Assembly (NCBI RefSeq): GCF_036634175.1
Contig: NZ_JAZIFX010000001.1
Coordinates: forward strand, 7,440,001 to 7,504,000
DNA from: Streptomyces sp. P9-A2
GTDB taxonomy: Bacteria; Actinomycetota; Actinomycetes; Streptomycetales; Streptomycetaceae
DNA length: 64,000 bases
Direction of reading: 5' to 3'
The notes below the pieces were generated by a model that saw nothing but the letters and a program-made list of their open reading frames with translations, ran no database searches and was not told the origin of the DNA. The translations under genes and the position numbers were made by a program. The number at the start of each line of letters is the position of its first letter. Position 1 is the stretch's first letter. Positions 8,849-17,227 of this stretch are shown here, piece after piece.

Positions 8849-9331
8849 TCATGAGCCGCCGGCTTGCCCGTCCGCGACATTGAACCGGCCCGGCACCGCC
8901 TCGATGAGCCAGCCCCGTTGAGCCAGGCGTTTGGCCTTCGACCGCACCCCCTCGGCCTTCGCCGGAACCTGCTCCAGACCCAGCGCCACGGCGAGCTGCC
9001 GGCAGTCCATCGCCTCTCCACCCCGCTCAGCCAGGACGGCCATCATCCGCCGGTAGTCCGGTGCCAGCACGGCAGTGCCGAGTCCTGCTGTCCGCACCGG
9101 CACCACCGAGCCGGGCACCGGCCCGGCGACCGGTCGCGGTCGCTGATCAGGCGCAGCCACCGGCACGCGCTCGCAGTCGCGCGGCTCCGCGAGGACCTGC
9201 CCGACCGTCTCCCGGGCAATCACGAACCGCTCCCACGCGGCCTCCGCCTCCCGAAGTTCGGCCTGCAGAACCTCCACCCGCTGTCGGGCCGCACGCTCCC
9301 GCTCCTCCAGCAACCCCATCACCGACGGCAC
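8849..9331 (-). CDS. Coiled-coil plus winged-helix protein, IS701-associated type
   Basis: A 160-residue protein starting at GTG 9331 with a GGGAGG site 6 bases upstream. Residues ~1-50 form a charged coiled coil (GLLEERERAARQRVEVLQAE, then WERFVIARETVGQVLAE). A linker and LAPDYRRMMAVLAE follow, and the C-terminal half looks like a winged helix (CRQLAVALGLE, AEGVRSKAKRLAQRGWL). A paralogue with the same architecture lies at 11410-11976. Both lie next to IS701 transposase fragments. Function unknown; a DNA-binding accessory of the IS is a reasonable guess, not a demonstrated role. Confidence 0.65.
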   Translation of the reverse strand: MPSVMGLLEERERAARQRVEVLQAELREAEAAWERFVIARETVGQVLAEPRDCERVPVAAPDQRPRPVAGPVPGSVVPVRTAGLGTAVLAPDYRRMMAVLAERGGEAMDCRQLAVALGLEQVPAKAEGVRSKAKRLAQRGWLIEAVPGRFNVADGQAGGS

Positions 9332-9732
9332 CCGGCACCTCCCGAGGAGACAACAAGACATACCATCACTGCCGCACGAGAACCGGACTATGCCTGACCA
9401 GCAGAAACGCAGCCATCATGCTCGGAAAGACAACGGCTTCTCAGCTTGATGCAGAGCAAGTCCGTCAACACCAGGTGATCGATCTCGGCATACCCCGCGT
9501 CAGCCAGATCGCGACACAGGTCAGTACGGCAGGAGGACCTTCAAGTTAAGGTCGCCCGGATAGGTGCTACCGAGGCTCTAGCAACGGAATGGGCACAAGC
9601 CCATGTGGTCATGGAGTCATGACGCTCTTTGATTACCAGGCAGCTGTGCCCGCGCTTCCATAATGGGCCACGCCCCATGCGCGGCGAGGGCCGTTGCACC
9701 TGACCAGCTCCCCGCACCAGATCTGCGGCTTG
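9332..9732. other. Gene-poor stretch between IS remnants
   Basis: No convincing gene. A short open frame at 9418-9549 (43 codons) has no recognisable motif or clear ribosome site. The base composition is visibly less GC-rich than the flanks (for example ACAACGGCTTCTCAGCTTGA), suggesting a scrap of foreign or IS-derived DNA. Confidence 0.4.
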
Positions 9733-10551
9733 TTACCCCTTGTTCAGGTCGAGCAACGCCGTAGTGGCCTCCCACAGCTGCGGCCCGATAGGCGGCGTTT
9801 TGATGGTGCGAGGTTTGCCGTTCTCGTAGTACGCACCAGAGACGACACTGTCCTCGGAGGCGGGGGTGACGAACTGCAACAGGTGTCGGGCCGCCTTCTC
9901 CGGGGACTGGAAAAACAAGCGCGGCACGGGGGTCCGGAACAGCATGCCCACAGGACTCCGGCTGGCCGTGGCGAAGTTCGACGCGACACCGCCGGGGTGG
10001 AAGGCTACCGCGGACAGGCCCTGCTCGTGGTAGCGGTCGTGCAGTTCCCGGGTGAAGAGGACGAGTTCCAGCTTGGCGTTGCCGTAGGCGCGTACAGGTG
10101 AGTAGTTTCGCGCGTTGTCGAGGTCGTCCAGGTCGACGCGTGCCGACAGCCGTGCGGCGTTACTTGATGTCTGCACGACAAGGGCCTGGGAAGCCAGCAA
10201 GGTGTCCAGCAGCAGATGGGTCAGCAGGAACGGGGCGAGGTAGTTGACCTGGAACGTCTCCTCGAAGCCGTCTGCTGTCACATGGCGGTCGCCGAGGATC
10301 GCTCCGGCGTTGTTGGCCAGTACGTCGATGCGCGGGCAGCGGTCGGCGAGCTGTTCCGCGAGGGTGCGCACCTGCTTCAGGTCGGCGTAGTCGGCGACGA
10401 AAGAGTCCACACCGAGCTCGTCCGCGACCGCCTCGGTCTTGGCTGCGGACCTGCCCACGATGACCACATCGTGGCCGTCACGTACCAGTCGGCGCGCTGC
10501 GGCGGCGCCGGTTCCATCGCTTGCACCAGTAATGACAACGGCCTTCGGCAA
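9733..10551 (-). CDS. SDR family oxidoreductase
   Basis: A 272-residue SDR of the retinol-dehydrogenase/WWOX-like type. AVVITGASDGTGAAA is the cofactor motif, VLANNAGAILGD contains NNAG, QTSSNAA contains the catalytic Ser and AYGNAK the Tyr/Lys pair. A TTG start at 10551 is favoured because AAGGG lies 8 bases upstream and LPKAVVITGAS fits the family N terminus; longer in-frame starts add non-conserved sequence. It stands alone between IS fragments inside the integrated element and looks like intact cargo. Substrate unknown. Confidence 0.8.
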   Translation of the reverse strand: MPKAVVITGASDGTGAAAARRLVRDGHDVVIVGRSAAKTEAVADELGVDSFVADYADLKQVRTLAEQLADRCPRIDVLANNAGAILGDRHVTADGFEETFQVNYLAPFLLTHLLLDTLLASQALVVQTSSNAARLSARVDLDDLDNARNYSPVRAYGNAKLELVLFTRELHDRYHEQGLSAVAFHPGGVASNFATASRSPVGMLFRTPVPRLFFQSPEKAARHLLQFVTPASEDSVVSGAYYENGKPRTIKTPPIGPQLWEATTALLDLNKG

Positions 10552-10947
10552 GACAGGTTCCCTTCGAACCGGATGCGGTACGGGCGCCCCAGACCAGCGT
10601 GTGTCAGGTGATCTCTTCGGTTGGGCCCGAACTCGCCTGTCTTTCATGCCTGTTACTGGCAGGGGCGAGCGAACTTCGGGCAGAAGCACGTCCTCGCACA
10701 GCATAGGGGGCGGTTGTACCGGTGCGACGTGGGGGAGTCGTCTGGCCGCTTGCACCGGCACCCACCAACGGCGTGGAAATCTCGCACAGTAAGGCCGGGC
10801 ACCGCGGTCATGGACGACCCACCGCTGGGACCATCGCCCGAACCGCGCCCGTCAGCACACGCTTATCTGTGCGAGCTCCTAGTAGGGCTTGGTCAGGTCG
10901 GCGTTGATGGTGCGTGTCCTGTGGGTCCGGTGTGTCGTTGAAGATGC

Positions 10948-11367
10948 GTGACTCCGGAGGAAATTGCATCTGGGCGTGGCGAGTTGGAGGGCTTCGCGGC
11001 AGAGGTTTTCGAGCCGTTCGCGCGTAATGATCAGCGTCGGTGGGGGCAGGTCTACTTGCGGGGTCTGCTCACCGATGGGCAGCGCAAGTCGGTCGAGCCG
11101 ATGGCGGCCCGGCTGGGTGAGGACGGGAACCGGCAGGCTCTTGCCCATTTCGTGACGACCAGTCCGTGGGATCCGGCGCACGTGCGGGCCCGGCTGGCCT
11201 GGAAGATAGAAGCGGCGATCCGGCCGCAGGCGCTGATCTTCGACGACACCGGCTTCCTCTGGGGCCCGTCAGGGGCCGTGGTCGGCTTCAGTGCGTTGTG
11301 GCAAAGGGAGTCCCTGTTCGATGAGCAGGGGCTTCTTCGTGTGCGGGGCATGATCGCCTTGGGGTAG
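10948..11367 (+). pseudogene. IS701-family transposase N-terminal fragment
   Basis: From GTG 10948 the frame reads TPEEIASGRGELEGFAAEVF, then WGQVYLRGLL, RKSVEPMAARLGEDGNRQAL, HFVTTSPWDP and LIFDDTGF. These are the hallmark N-terminal blocks of IS701-type transposases, including the first catalytic Asp of the DDTGF box. After DDTGFL (~11265) the similarity stops and about 34 unrelated residues run to a TAG. About two thirds of the transposase is missing. Confidence 0.75.
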
Positions 11368-11409
11368 GGGCAGGCAGCGGACGGCTTGTTATGGATCGAG
11401 GAGGGTGCG

Positions 11410-11976
11410 ATGCCGTCGGTGCTGGGGTTGATGGAACAGCGTGAGGCGCGGGCGAGGCAGGATCTGGAGTCCTGGACGGAGGTCCTGGAGCAGGCTCAGG
11501 CGGAGGTGGATGCCGCGCGGGAGCGGGTCGAGCGGGCCCGGGTGGGGCGTGAGGAGCTTGTGTCGGTGCTGGCCGGGGAGAGCCCGGTGAATACGCCGGT
11601 TCCGGTGCCGTCCGGTGGTGAGATGGCTGCCGCCGTGGGATCGGGCGGCCCGGGCTCGGGGCATGGCGGGCGGCCGCCGGTGTGGCGGTCGGGCATGGGT
11701 GAGGAGGTGCTCAGCGGCCTGTATCGGGAGGTGTTCGCCGCGGTGGTGGCCGCTTCGGGGCCGGTGAACGGGGTGGAGCTGACGCGGGCGGTGGGCCGGG
11801 AGGCGGAGATCAAGAACGAGGTGGAGAAGATCCGTCACCGTGCCTATGTGCTGGAGAAGCGGGGCTGGCTGGTGCGGGCGAAGGACGGACGGTTCATGCC
11901 TGAGCCCGGAGCAGTCGGCCGGGACGCTTCTCCGGCCAGCGCGGAGCGTCTGCGGCCAGGCGCCGGGACAGTCTGA
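11410..11976 (+). CDS. Coiled-coil plus winged-helix protein, paralogue of the gene at 8849
   Basis: A 188-residue protein from ATG 11410 (GAGGAGGG 4 bases upstream). It starts PSVLGLMEQREARARQDLE, with a coiled coil to about residue 60, then a Gly/Pro-rich linker and a winged-helix-like C terminus (RHRAYVLEKRGWLVRAKDGR) parallel to AKRLAQRGWLIEAVPGR in the 8849 gene. The last ~25 residues read into the antisense of the IS5-type transposase, so the natural C terminus was probably replaced when that IS inserted. It follows an IS701 N-terminal fragment by about 40 bases. Confidence 0.6.
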   Translation: MPSVLGLMEQREARARQDLESWTEVLEQAQAEVDAARERVERARVGREELVSVLAGESPVNTPVPVPSGGEMAAAVGSGGPGSGHGGRPPVWRSGMGEEVLSGLYREVFAAVVAASGPVNGVELTRAVGREAEIKNEVEKIRHRAYVLEKRGWLVRAKDGRFMPEPGAVGRDASPASAERLRPGAGTV

Positions 11977-12723
11977 TCACGGCGGCCCACCACACCATCT
12001 GGGCGTGGTGGTCGGGGCGGCGTTCGTGGTCGCGGTTGAGGCGGCGTGAGCGGGAGAGCCAGCTCAGCGTCCGCTCCACGACCCACCTGCGGGCCAGTAC
12101 GACAAATCCGCGTTGTCCGTCGGAGCGGCGCACGACCTCGGTCCGGACTCCGTGACGGGCGAACGCCTTCGCCAGCGCCGGACCCTGGTAGGCACTGTCG
12201 ACCCACACCAGTTTCAGCAGCCGCCCGGCTGCTGCATGAACGTCTCCAGCAGTGCGGGGGCGGCCTTGGAGTCGTGCACATCGGCCGTGGTCACGGTCAC
12301 TTCCAGGAGCAGGCCCTCGGTGTCGGTCAGGATGTGACGCTTGCGGCCGTCACGTGACTTGCCGCCGTCGTATCCGCGACTGTCCTCGCCGACGGTCTCG
12401 GAGGCGTCCACCGACTGACTGTCGATGACTCCCGCGCTGGGCTCGGCGTTGCGGCCGGCGCGCTCCCTCGCCGAACGTCGCAGGCGTTCGTAGAGTTCAC
12501 GCGCATAGTCGTAGGCCCGCCAGCGGCGGAAGAAGTCGTAGACCGCCCGCCAGCAAGGGAAATCGACCGGCAGAGCCGTCCACTTCACTCCGTTGTCGAC
12601 CAGGTAGCGCACCGCGTCGAGCATTGTCCGGTGGCAGTACGCCTCGGGGCGCCCGCCCCGCTTCAGGAGCCAGGCCGGCACCGGCATCGCGGCGCGGACC
12701 TCGGCCCACTCCGCATCCGTCAT
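11894..12723 (-). pseudogene. IS5-family transposase, split by a frameshift
   Basis: Frame one (from ATG 12723) has MTDAEWAEVRAAMP, then RYLVDNGVKWTALPVDFPCW, VIDSQSVDASETVG and KRHILTDTEGLLLEVTVTTA, including the D of VIDSQS. It ends at MQQPGGC-stop near 12214. The remainder continues in another frame from LLKLVWVDSAYQGPAL with RRWVVERTLSWLSRSRR and ends at 11894. The break at about 12215 is either a disabling indel or a programmed frameshift. Termini were not resolved. The insertion appears to truncate the coiled-coil gene at 11410. Confidence 0.75.
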
Positions 12724-12989
12724 GTCACTCGGATAGCAGCCTGCCCGCCGTCCCGGAGCGAGCGAACCGAACCGGTGCACGTAGCAGTCACACCCAGGGG
12801 TGACCGCGGTGGACGCATGCACAGAGATACTGCTCAACTGATCAGGCAACGGGCTTCCTTGGTCGTGCTGGTGTCGTAACCGCGTCACTACCAAGGGGCC
12901 CGTTCTCTCATGCCCGCGACCGCACCCGAACCTCCGTCCAGATGATCACCCGCTGCCGCTCGAACAAGATCCGGTTTGCCACAACGCAC

Positions 12990-13649
12990 TCAGGACACCA
13001 GGCCCTGACGGTAGGCGTAGACGACTGCCTGGACGCGGTCGCGGAGGCCGAGCTTCGTGAGGATGCGGGAGACGAAGGTCTTGACCGTCTCCCGGCTGAT
13101 CACGAGGGCCGCGGCGATCTCGTTGTTGGAGAGGCCGTCCGCGATGAGGCGCAGGACCTCCAGTTCGCGGGGGGTCAGCGGGACGTCGGGCCCGTTGTCC
13201 TCGGTGGGGCGGATCCGGACGGCGTACCGGCCGACGAGCGGGCGTGTCACCTCGGGGTCCAGCAGTGCGGCGCCCGCCGCCACGGTCCGGATCCCGTGCA
13301 GCAGCTGGGCCGGTGGCGCGTCCTTGAGGAGGAAGCCGCTCGCGCCGGCGCGGAGCGCCTCGTAGACGTATGCGTCGAGGTTGAACGTCGTCACCACGAG
13401 CACCTTGACGGGGTGCGGTACGCCGGCGCCGGCCAGGAGGCGGGTGGCCGATATGCCGTCGAGCACCGGCATGCGGATGTCCATCACCACGACGTCCGGG
13501 CGGAGTTGTCCGACGAGGTCGACGGCGGTCTGCCCGTCCCCGCACTCGGCCGCGACCTCGAGATCGGGCTGGGCGTCGATGATCGTCGCCAGTCCGGTGC
13601 GGATCAGTACCTGGTCGTCGCAGATCAGGACGCGGATGGGCGCGGTCAC
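12990..13649 (-). CDS. NarL/FixJ-type response regulator
   Basis: A 219-residue two-component regulator. The receiver domain has acidic DD in LICDDQ, the phospho-acceptor Asp in VVVMDIRMPVLDG, Thr in LVVTTF and Lys in FLLKDAPP. The LuxR-type HTH (~155-215) reads LTPRELEVLRLIADGLSNNE and ETVKTFVSRILTKLGLRDR. GTG 13649 overlaps the TGA of the upstream kinase (GTGA). Its kinase partner is truncated by an IS, so this regulator is probably an orphan now; targets may include the ABC module at 16.4-19.2 kb, by proximity only. Confidence 0.92.
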   Translation of the reverse strand: MTAPIRVLICDDQVLIRTGLATIIDAQPDLEVAAECGDGQTAVDLVGQLRPDVVVMDIRMPVLDGISATRLLAGAGVPHPVKVLVVTTFNLDAYVYEALRAGASGFLLKDAPPAQLLHGIRTVAAGAALLDPEVTRPLVGRYAVRIRPTEDNGPDVPLTPRELEVLRLIADGLSNNEIAAALVISRETVKTFVSRILTKLGLRDRVQAVVYAYRQGLVS

Positions 13650-14037
13650 GACGGGCTCCCGGCGGGTATGTGGGCGCGGACGACGAAGCCGCCGTCCTTC
13701 TGTTGCTCCGCGCTGAAGTCGCCGCCGAGGACGTCGACCCGTTCACGGAGACCGGCCAGGCCGCGCCCGCTCCCGGAGAGTCCGGGGGTCTTCGAGCCGG
13801 AGCCGTCCGTGCCGACCTCCACGGTGATCTCTCCTGAGCCGTGGCGCACCCGGACGGAAGTGCGGCTGCCGTGGGCGTACTTGAGGGCGTTCGTCAGGGA
13901 CTCCTGCACCACCCGGTAGGCCACGAGGTCGGCGCTGCCGGTCGACTCGGCCGGTGTGCCCTCTTCGGTGAACTCCACGGGCTGACCGGCCCGCCGTGTC
14001 TGTTCGACGAGGGTGAGGAGCCGGCCGGCGGCCGGAG
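13646..14037 (-). pseudogene. Sensor histidine kinase, C-terminal half only
   Basis: The frame ending at 13646 contains LVAYRVVQESLTNALKYAHG (N box of HisKA_3-type ATPase domains), a degraded G1 region (GTDGSGSKTPGLSGSGRGLA) and GLRERVDVLGG. Upstream it reads AAGRLLTLVEQTRRAGQP and then joins directly to IS5-type transposase sequence near 14037. The sensor, membrane helices and the phospho-accepting His are gone. It overlaps the response-regulator start, as an intact operon would. Confidence 0.8.
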
Positions 14038-14521
14038 ATTCCGACGGAGATGGGCAGACCGGTCCGCTCGGTGATCAGGTGGATCTTTGACCCGTACTTG
14101 CCCCGGTCGACAGGATTCGGGCCCGTCAGATCCCCCTTTTCAGGGCCCGCATGTTCACCGAGTCGATCGCGCAACGGGACCGGTCCAGCTCGCCCCGGGA
14201 GCCGAGTTCGTCCAGGACCAGGCGGTGCAGCTTGGCCCACACCCGGGCCTTGGTCCACTCGGCAAACCGGCGGTGGGCCGTGGCCCCGGACGGCCCGAAC
14301 GACGCGGCGGGCAGCTGCTGCCACGTGCACCCGGAGGTCGCCACGAACACGATCGCGGCCAGCACCTCACGGTCGCCGTGCCGGCGCCGACCACCACCTT
14401 GCGGCCGCGAGGGCGCCTCCGGCACCACCCGCTGGAACAGCTCCCACAGCTCATCCGGCACCAGCCGCTCAACGATCCCTGCCATGGTCGACAGCCTACC
14501 GAGCCAATTGAGATGGCTTCT
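14037..14521 (-). mobile_element. IS5-family (IS427-like) element, 3' truncated
   Basis: The minus strand encodes a transposase N-terminal frame at 14126-14485: ERLVPDELWELFQRVVPEAP, then CTWQQLPAASFGPSGATAHR and CAIDSVNMRALKRG. A second frame continues GPNPVDRGKYGSKIHLITER and breaks off at ~14037 inside the kinase gene. The two-frame layout with an A/G-rich junction (CTGAAAAGGGGG) is typical of IS427-group programmed frameshifting. Its outer end at ~14521 abuts a 266-bp repeat at a TA dinucleotide. Confidence 0.75.
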
Positions 14522-14784
14522 TAGAAGTCACGAGGCATCATCAAGGGTTCACTTGCGTTCGCCCGTCCAGCCTTCCCCTCGCCTGTTGCACCCCGATGGC
14601 CGAGACGCTCTTGGGCTTGACCGCTCCGCTTCACACCCCGCCGTTACCAGCAACGCATGGGAGCGCGGGGACGGGCCCCGGACACTGGCCCGAAGTTCAG
14701 CCGATCGATACCTCCTTCACGTGGCTGGACTTACTTACGCGGAGCGACTTCGTGTCGCACAGTGAGTGCTTCAGTTGGCGGGCT
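14519..14784 (+). repeat. 266-bp inverted repeat, left copy
   Basis: This segment (tip TCTTAGAAGTCACGAGG, inner end GTTGGCGGGCT) recurs as reverse complement at 19220-19485 with only three mismatches seen, all within the innermost ~25 bases. The pair encloses the sigma/anti-sigma/ABC module. No convincing protein is encoded; the open frames through it show no family motif. Confidence 0.9.
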
Positions 14785-15000
14785 GGACCTTCGGCATCGA
14801 TTGCGACTGCGAGTCAGTCGGCGTACTTGGTCAGGGCTGCACCGAGAAGGGTGCAGCACCACGAGGCGCCAGGGTTCATCACGAGCCGGATCGCAACCGG
14901 CGACCGGGGTTCACGGGGATCGGAATCCTCCACGCGTGGCACTGTGACGCAAACCACGTCAGACGTAGAACCTGTGCGCACCATCGGGCGTCTGGCTGGT

Positions 15001-15561
15001 GTGAGATCACGTGTGAGAGCACTGGACGAGCTGGACGAGGAGCGCCTCGTCCGGCTGGTGGCCAGAGGTGACCGCGGGGCGTTCGACGAGTTGTACCGGC
15101 GCACGTCGCCGTGGCTGGCTGTGCGGTTGCGCCGCCGCTGCGCGGACGAGCAGATCGTCGCCGAGGTCATGCAGGAGACCTATCTGGCGGTGTGGCGCGC
15201 GGCCGGCGCGTTCGCCGGGAGCGCGGTCGGCGGGACGGCCGTCGGATGGTTGTGGACGATCGCGGCGCGCCGCCTCGTCGACGCGTTCCGGCGCCGTGCC
15301 CACCATGCCGAGCCGCCGGTCGCCGCCGCCGAGCGGGCGGTGGTGCCCGCGGCGGAGGACGAGGCACTGGCCGGGACCGTCGACGGGGACGTCGGTGACG
15401 CTCTTCGGCGACTGGCGCCGGAACTTCGAGAGGTCCTGCAGGCCATGGTGCTGGACGGGTTCTCCGTGCGGGAGACCGCCGTCCTGCTCAGACTGCCCGA
15501 AGGCACGGTCAAGACCCGCGCCCGCCGGGCCCGGATCGCGATGCGGGAGGCGCTGGCATGA
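15001..15561 (+). CDS. ECF-type RNA polymerase sigma factor
   Basis: A ~186-residue sigma factor. Region 2 is LVARGDRGAFDELYRRTSPW through EVMQETYLAVWRAAG, with the core-binding LVARGD and the -10-recognition helix containing TAVGWLWTIAARRLVDAFRR. Region 4 is LAPELREVLQAMVLDGFS and LLRLPEGTVKTRARRARIAM. The start is uncertain: GTG 15001 and GTG 15013 are both possible and neither has a strong ribosome site. ATGA overlaps the next gene (15558), a zinc-binding anti-sigma-like membrane protein. Together they form a regulator pair for the ABC genes that follow. Confidence 0.85.
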   Translation: MRSRVRALDELDEERLVRLVARGDRGAFDELYRRTSPWLAVRLRRRCADEQIVAEVMQETYLAVWRAAGAFAGSAVGGTAVGWLWTIAARRLVDAFRRRAHHAEPPVAAAERAVVPAAEDEALAGTVDGDVGDALRRLAPELREVLQAMVLDGFSVRETAVLLRLPEGTVKTRARRARIAMREALA

Positions 15562-16385
15562 GCGGGGAACACGCGTCGATGCGGCTGCTCGACGACTACG
15601 CACGTGGTGATACGGAGATGGCCGTGGACGCGGTGTGGGCGTTGGAGGCCCATCTGGAGACGTGCGCGATGTGCCGGAGTCGTCTGGCGGCCTCCGTGGC
15701 CACCGAGGTGCCCGGCATCGCCACGCTCCTCGACACCGTCCGGGCCGGTCTGGAACCGCAGCTGGACGCGGCCGTCAGGACACCCTCGCGGCGACACCGC
15801 CCGAGGTGGCTGTCGGCCTGGCTGACGCCGGCCATGGCCCCGTGGCTGGCCATGACCGTCGTGGTTACCCTGATGGCGCTGCTGCTGGACTCGCTCGCGC
15901 CGCCTACGTTCTTCGGCGACATCTCTCCCGTGCTGGCGATCGCACCCGTGCTGCCGCTGTGTGGTGTCGCCGCATCGTGGTCGCGCGGCCTGGACCCGGC
16001 GTACGAACTGACGGCCTCGACCGCCCGAGCCGGCCTGCCCCTGCTCCTCAGGCGCACCACGGCGGTTCTCGTGGTGGTCCTGCCCGGGCTCCTGGTGGAG
16101 GGCTGGCTGACCGGAACCATGACGGCCGCGCAGTGGCTGCTGCCCTCCCTGGCCTTCACCTCCACCGCCCTGGCGCTGGGCAGCCTGGTCGGCGTGACCC
16201 GCGCCGCCACCGGGCTGGCGGTCGCGTGGGGCGTCGTCGTCGTGGCGCCCACGTGGGTCACCGGCCACGCCCCCCTTGCCCTGCGAATTGTTTTCCAGCC
16301 CGACCAACTGCCCGTGTGGGGGCTGCTCCTCGCGCTCGGCATCGGCGCCGTGATCGCCCGCAGAAACGCGTACTCAACGCTGTGA
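15558..16385 (+). CDS. Membrane anti-sigma factor with ZAS (zf-HC2) domain
   Basis: A 275-residue protein. The N-terminal ~70 residues hold HLETCAMC (His-x3-Cys-x2-Cys, residues ~31-38), the zinc-binding anti-sigma signature. About six hydrophobic helices follow from residue ~95 (APWLAMTVVVTLMALLLD, LLRRTTAVLVVVLPGLLVEG, AVAWGVVVVAPTW). Start overlaps the sigma-factor stop, so translation is coupled and the pair is probably a sigma/anti-sigma switch sensing a membrane or redox signal. The large membrane part suggests it may also belong to the transporter encoded downstream. Confidence 0.82.
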   Translation: MSGEHASMRLLDDYARGDTEMAVDAVWALEAHLETCAMCRSRLAASVATEVPGIATLLDTVRAGLEPQLDAAVRTPSRRHRPRWLSAWLTPAMAPWLAMTVVVTLMALLLDSLAPPTFFGDISPVLAIAPVLPLCGVAASWSRGLDPAYELTASTARAGLPLLLRRTTAVLVVVLPGLLVEGWLTGTMTAAQWLLPSLAFTSTALALGSLVGVTRAATGLAVAWGVVVVAPTWVTGHAPLALRIVFQPDQLPVWGLLLALGIGAVIARRNAYSTL

Positions 16386-16420
16386 AACCATCGTCGACCT
16401 TCGAAAGGGACCACCGCACT

Positions 16421-17227
16421 ATGCCCACCACAAACGCGGCCGACACCGCGCCGAAAACCTACGCCTGGGAGATCCGGGCCAGCGGCCTGAGAGTACGCGT
16501 CGGACGCAAGAAGATGGCCGTCGACGGACTCGACCTCTGCCTGGGCATCGGCACCCACGGCCTCCTGGGACCCAACGGAGCGGGAAAGACCACCCTGATC
16601 CGGACGCTGGCCACCGTGCTGCGCCCCACCGAGGGCGAACTGGAGATGCTCGGCACCTGCGTGGGCGCGATGGCTGACTACCGGGCCCTGCGCCGCCGGA
16701 TCGGCTACCTGCCGCAGGATTTCAGCTACTACAAGCGCTTCACAGTGCGTGAGTTCGTCGAGTACATGGCCTGGTTGAAGGAGGTTCCGAAGGCAGCCGT
16801 CCCCGCGGCCGTCCAGCGGGCCGTGGAACGGGTGGGCCTGGCGGACCGCGCGGACCATCGGATGAAGACCCTGTCCGGCGGCATGGTGCGGCGGGCCGGC
16901 ATCGCTCAGGCCATCGTCAACGATCCCGCGGTGCTGCTGTTGGACGAGCCGACAGTCGGCCTGGACCCGGCGCAGCGGTTGCGCTTCCGCGAGCTGTTGC
17001 AGGGACTGGGCCGCGACACGTGTGTGGTCGTCTCCACCCATCTGGTCGAGGACGTCGCGGCCGCCTGCTCCGACGTGGTGCTCTTCGCCGACGGCCGCCT
17101 CGTCTTCCAAGGCACGCCGGACGACCTGGCCGCGGCGGGCGGCCCCGAACACCCGGGCGGCAGCCCCCTGGAGCGCGGCTACTCGGCGCTGCTCCAGGGC
17201 TCCGAGCAGCCGGGAGGCACCTGGTGA
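16421..17227 (+). CDS. ABC transporter ATP-binding protein
   Basis: A 268-residue nucleotide-binding subunit with GPNGAGKTTLIRTLATVL (Walker A, ~residue 49), YLPQDFSYYKRFTVREFVEY (Q-loop), LSGGMVRRAGIA (signature, in which M replaces the usual Q), VLLLDEPTVGLDP (Walker B) and STHLVED (H-loop). It is 35 bases after the anti-sigma gene and overlaps the permease start (GTGA at 17224-17227). With the next two genes it forms an ABC-2-type exporter; transported substrate unknown. Confidence 0.93.
   Translation: MPTTNAADTAPKTYAWEIRASGLRVRVGRKKMAVDGLDLCLGIGTHGLLGPNGAGKTTLIRTLATVLRPTEGELEMLGTCVGAMADYRALRRRIGYLPQDFSYYKRFTVREFVEYMAWLKEVPKAAVPAAVQRAVERVGLADRADHRMKTLSGGMVRRAGIAQAIVNDPAVLLLDEPTVGLDPAQRLRFRELLQGLGRDTCVVVSTHLVEDVAAACSDVVLFADGRLVFQGTPDDLAAAGGPEHPGGSPLERGYSALLQGSEQPGGTW

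Noticed and set aside
9418..9549. Small gene of 43 codons
   Set aside because: No ribosome site, motif or neighbouring coupling; may be a scrap of IS DNA.
14596..15000. N-terminal extension of the sigma factor into the 266-bp repeat
   Set aside because: The repeat copy at the other side encodes the same residues out of context, and the sequence before ~15000 has no sigma-factor similarity.
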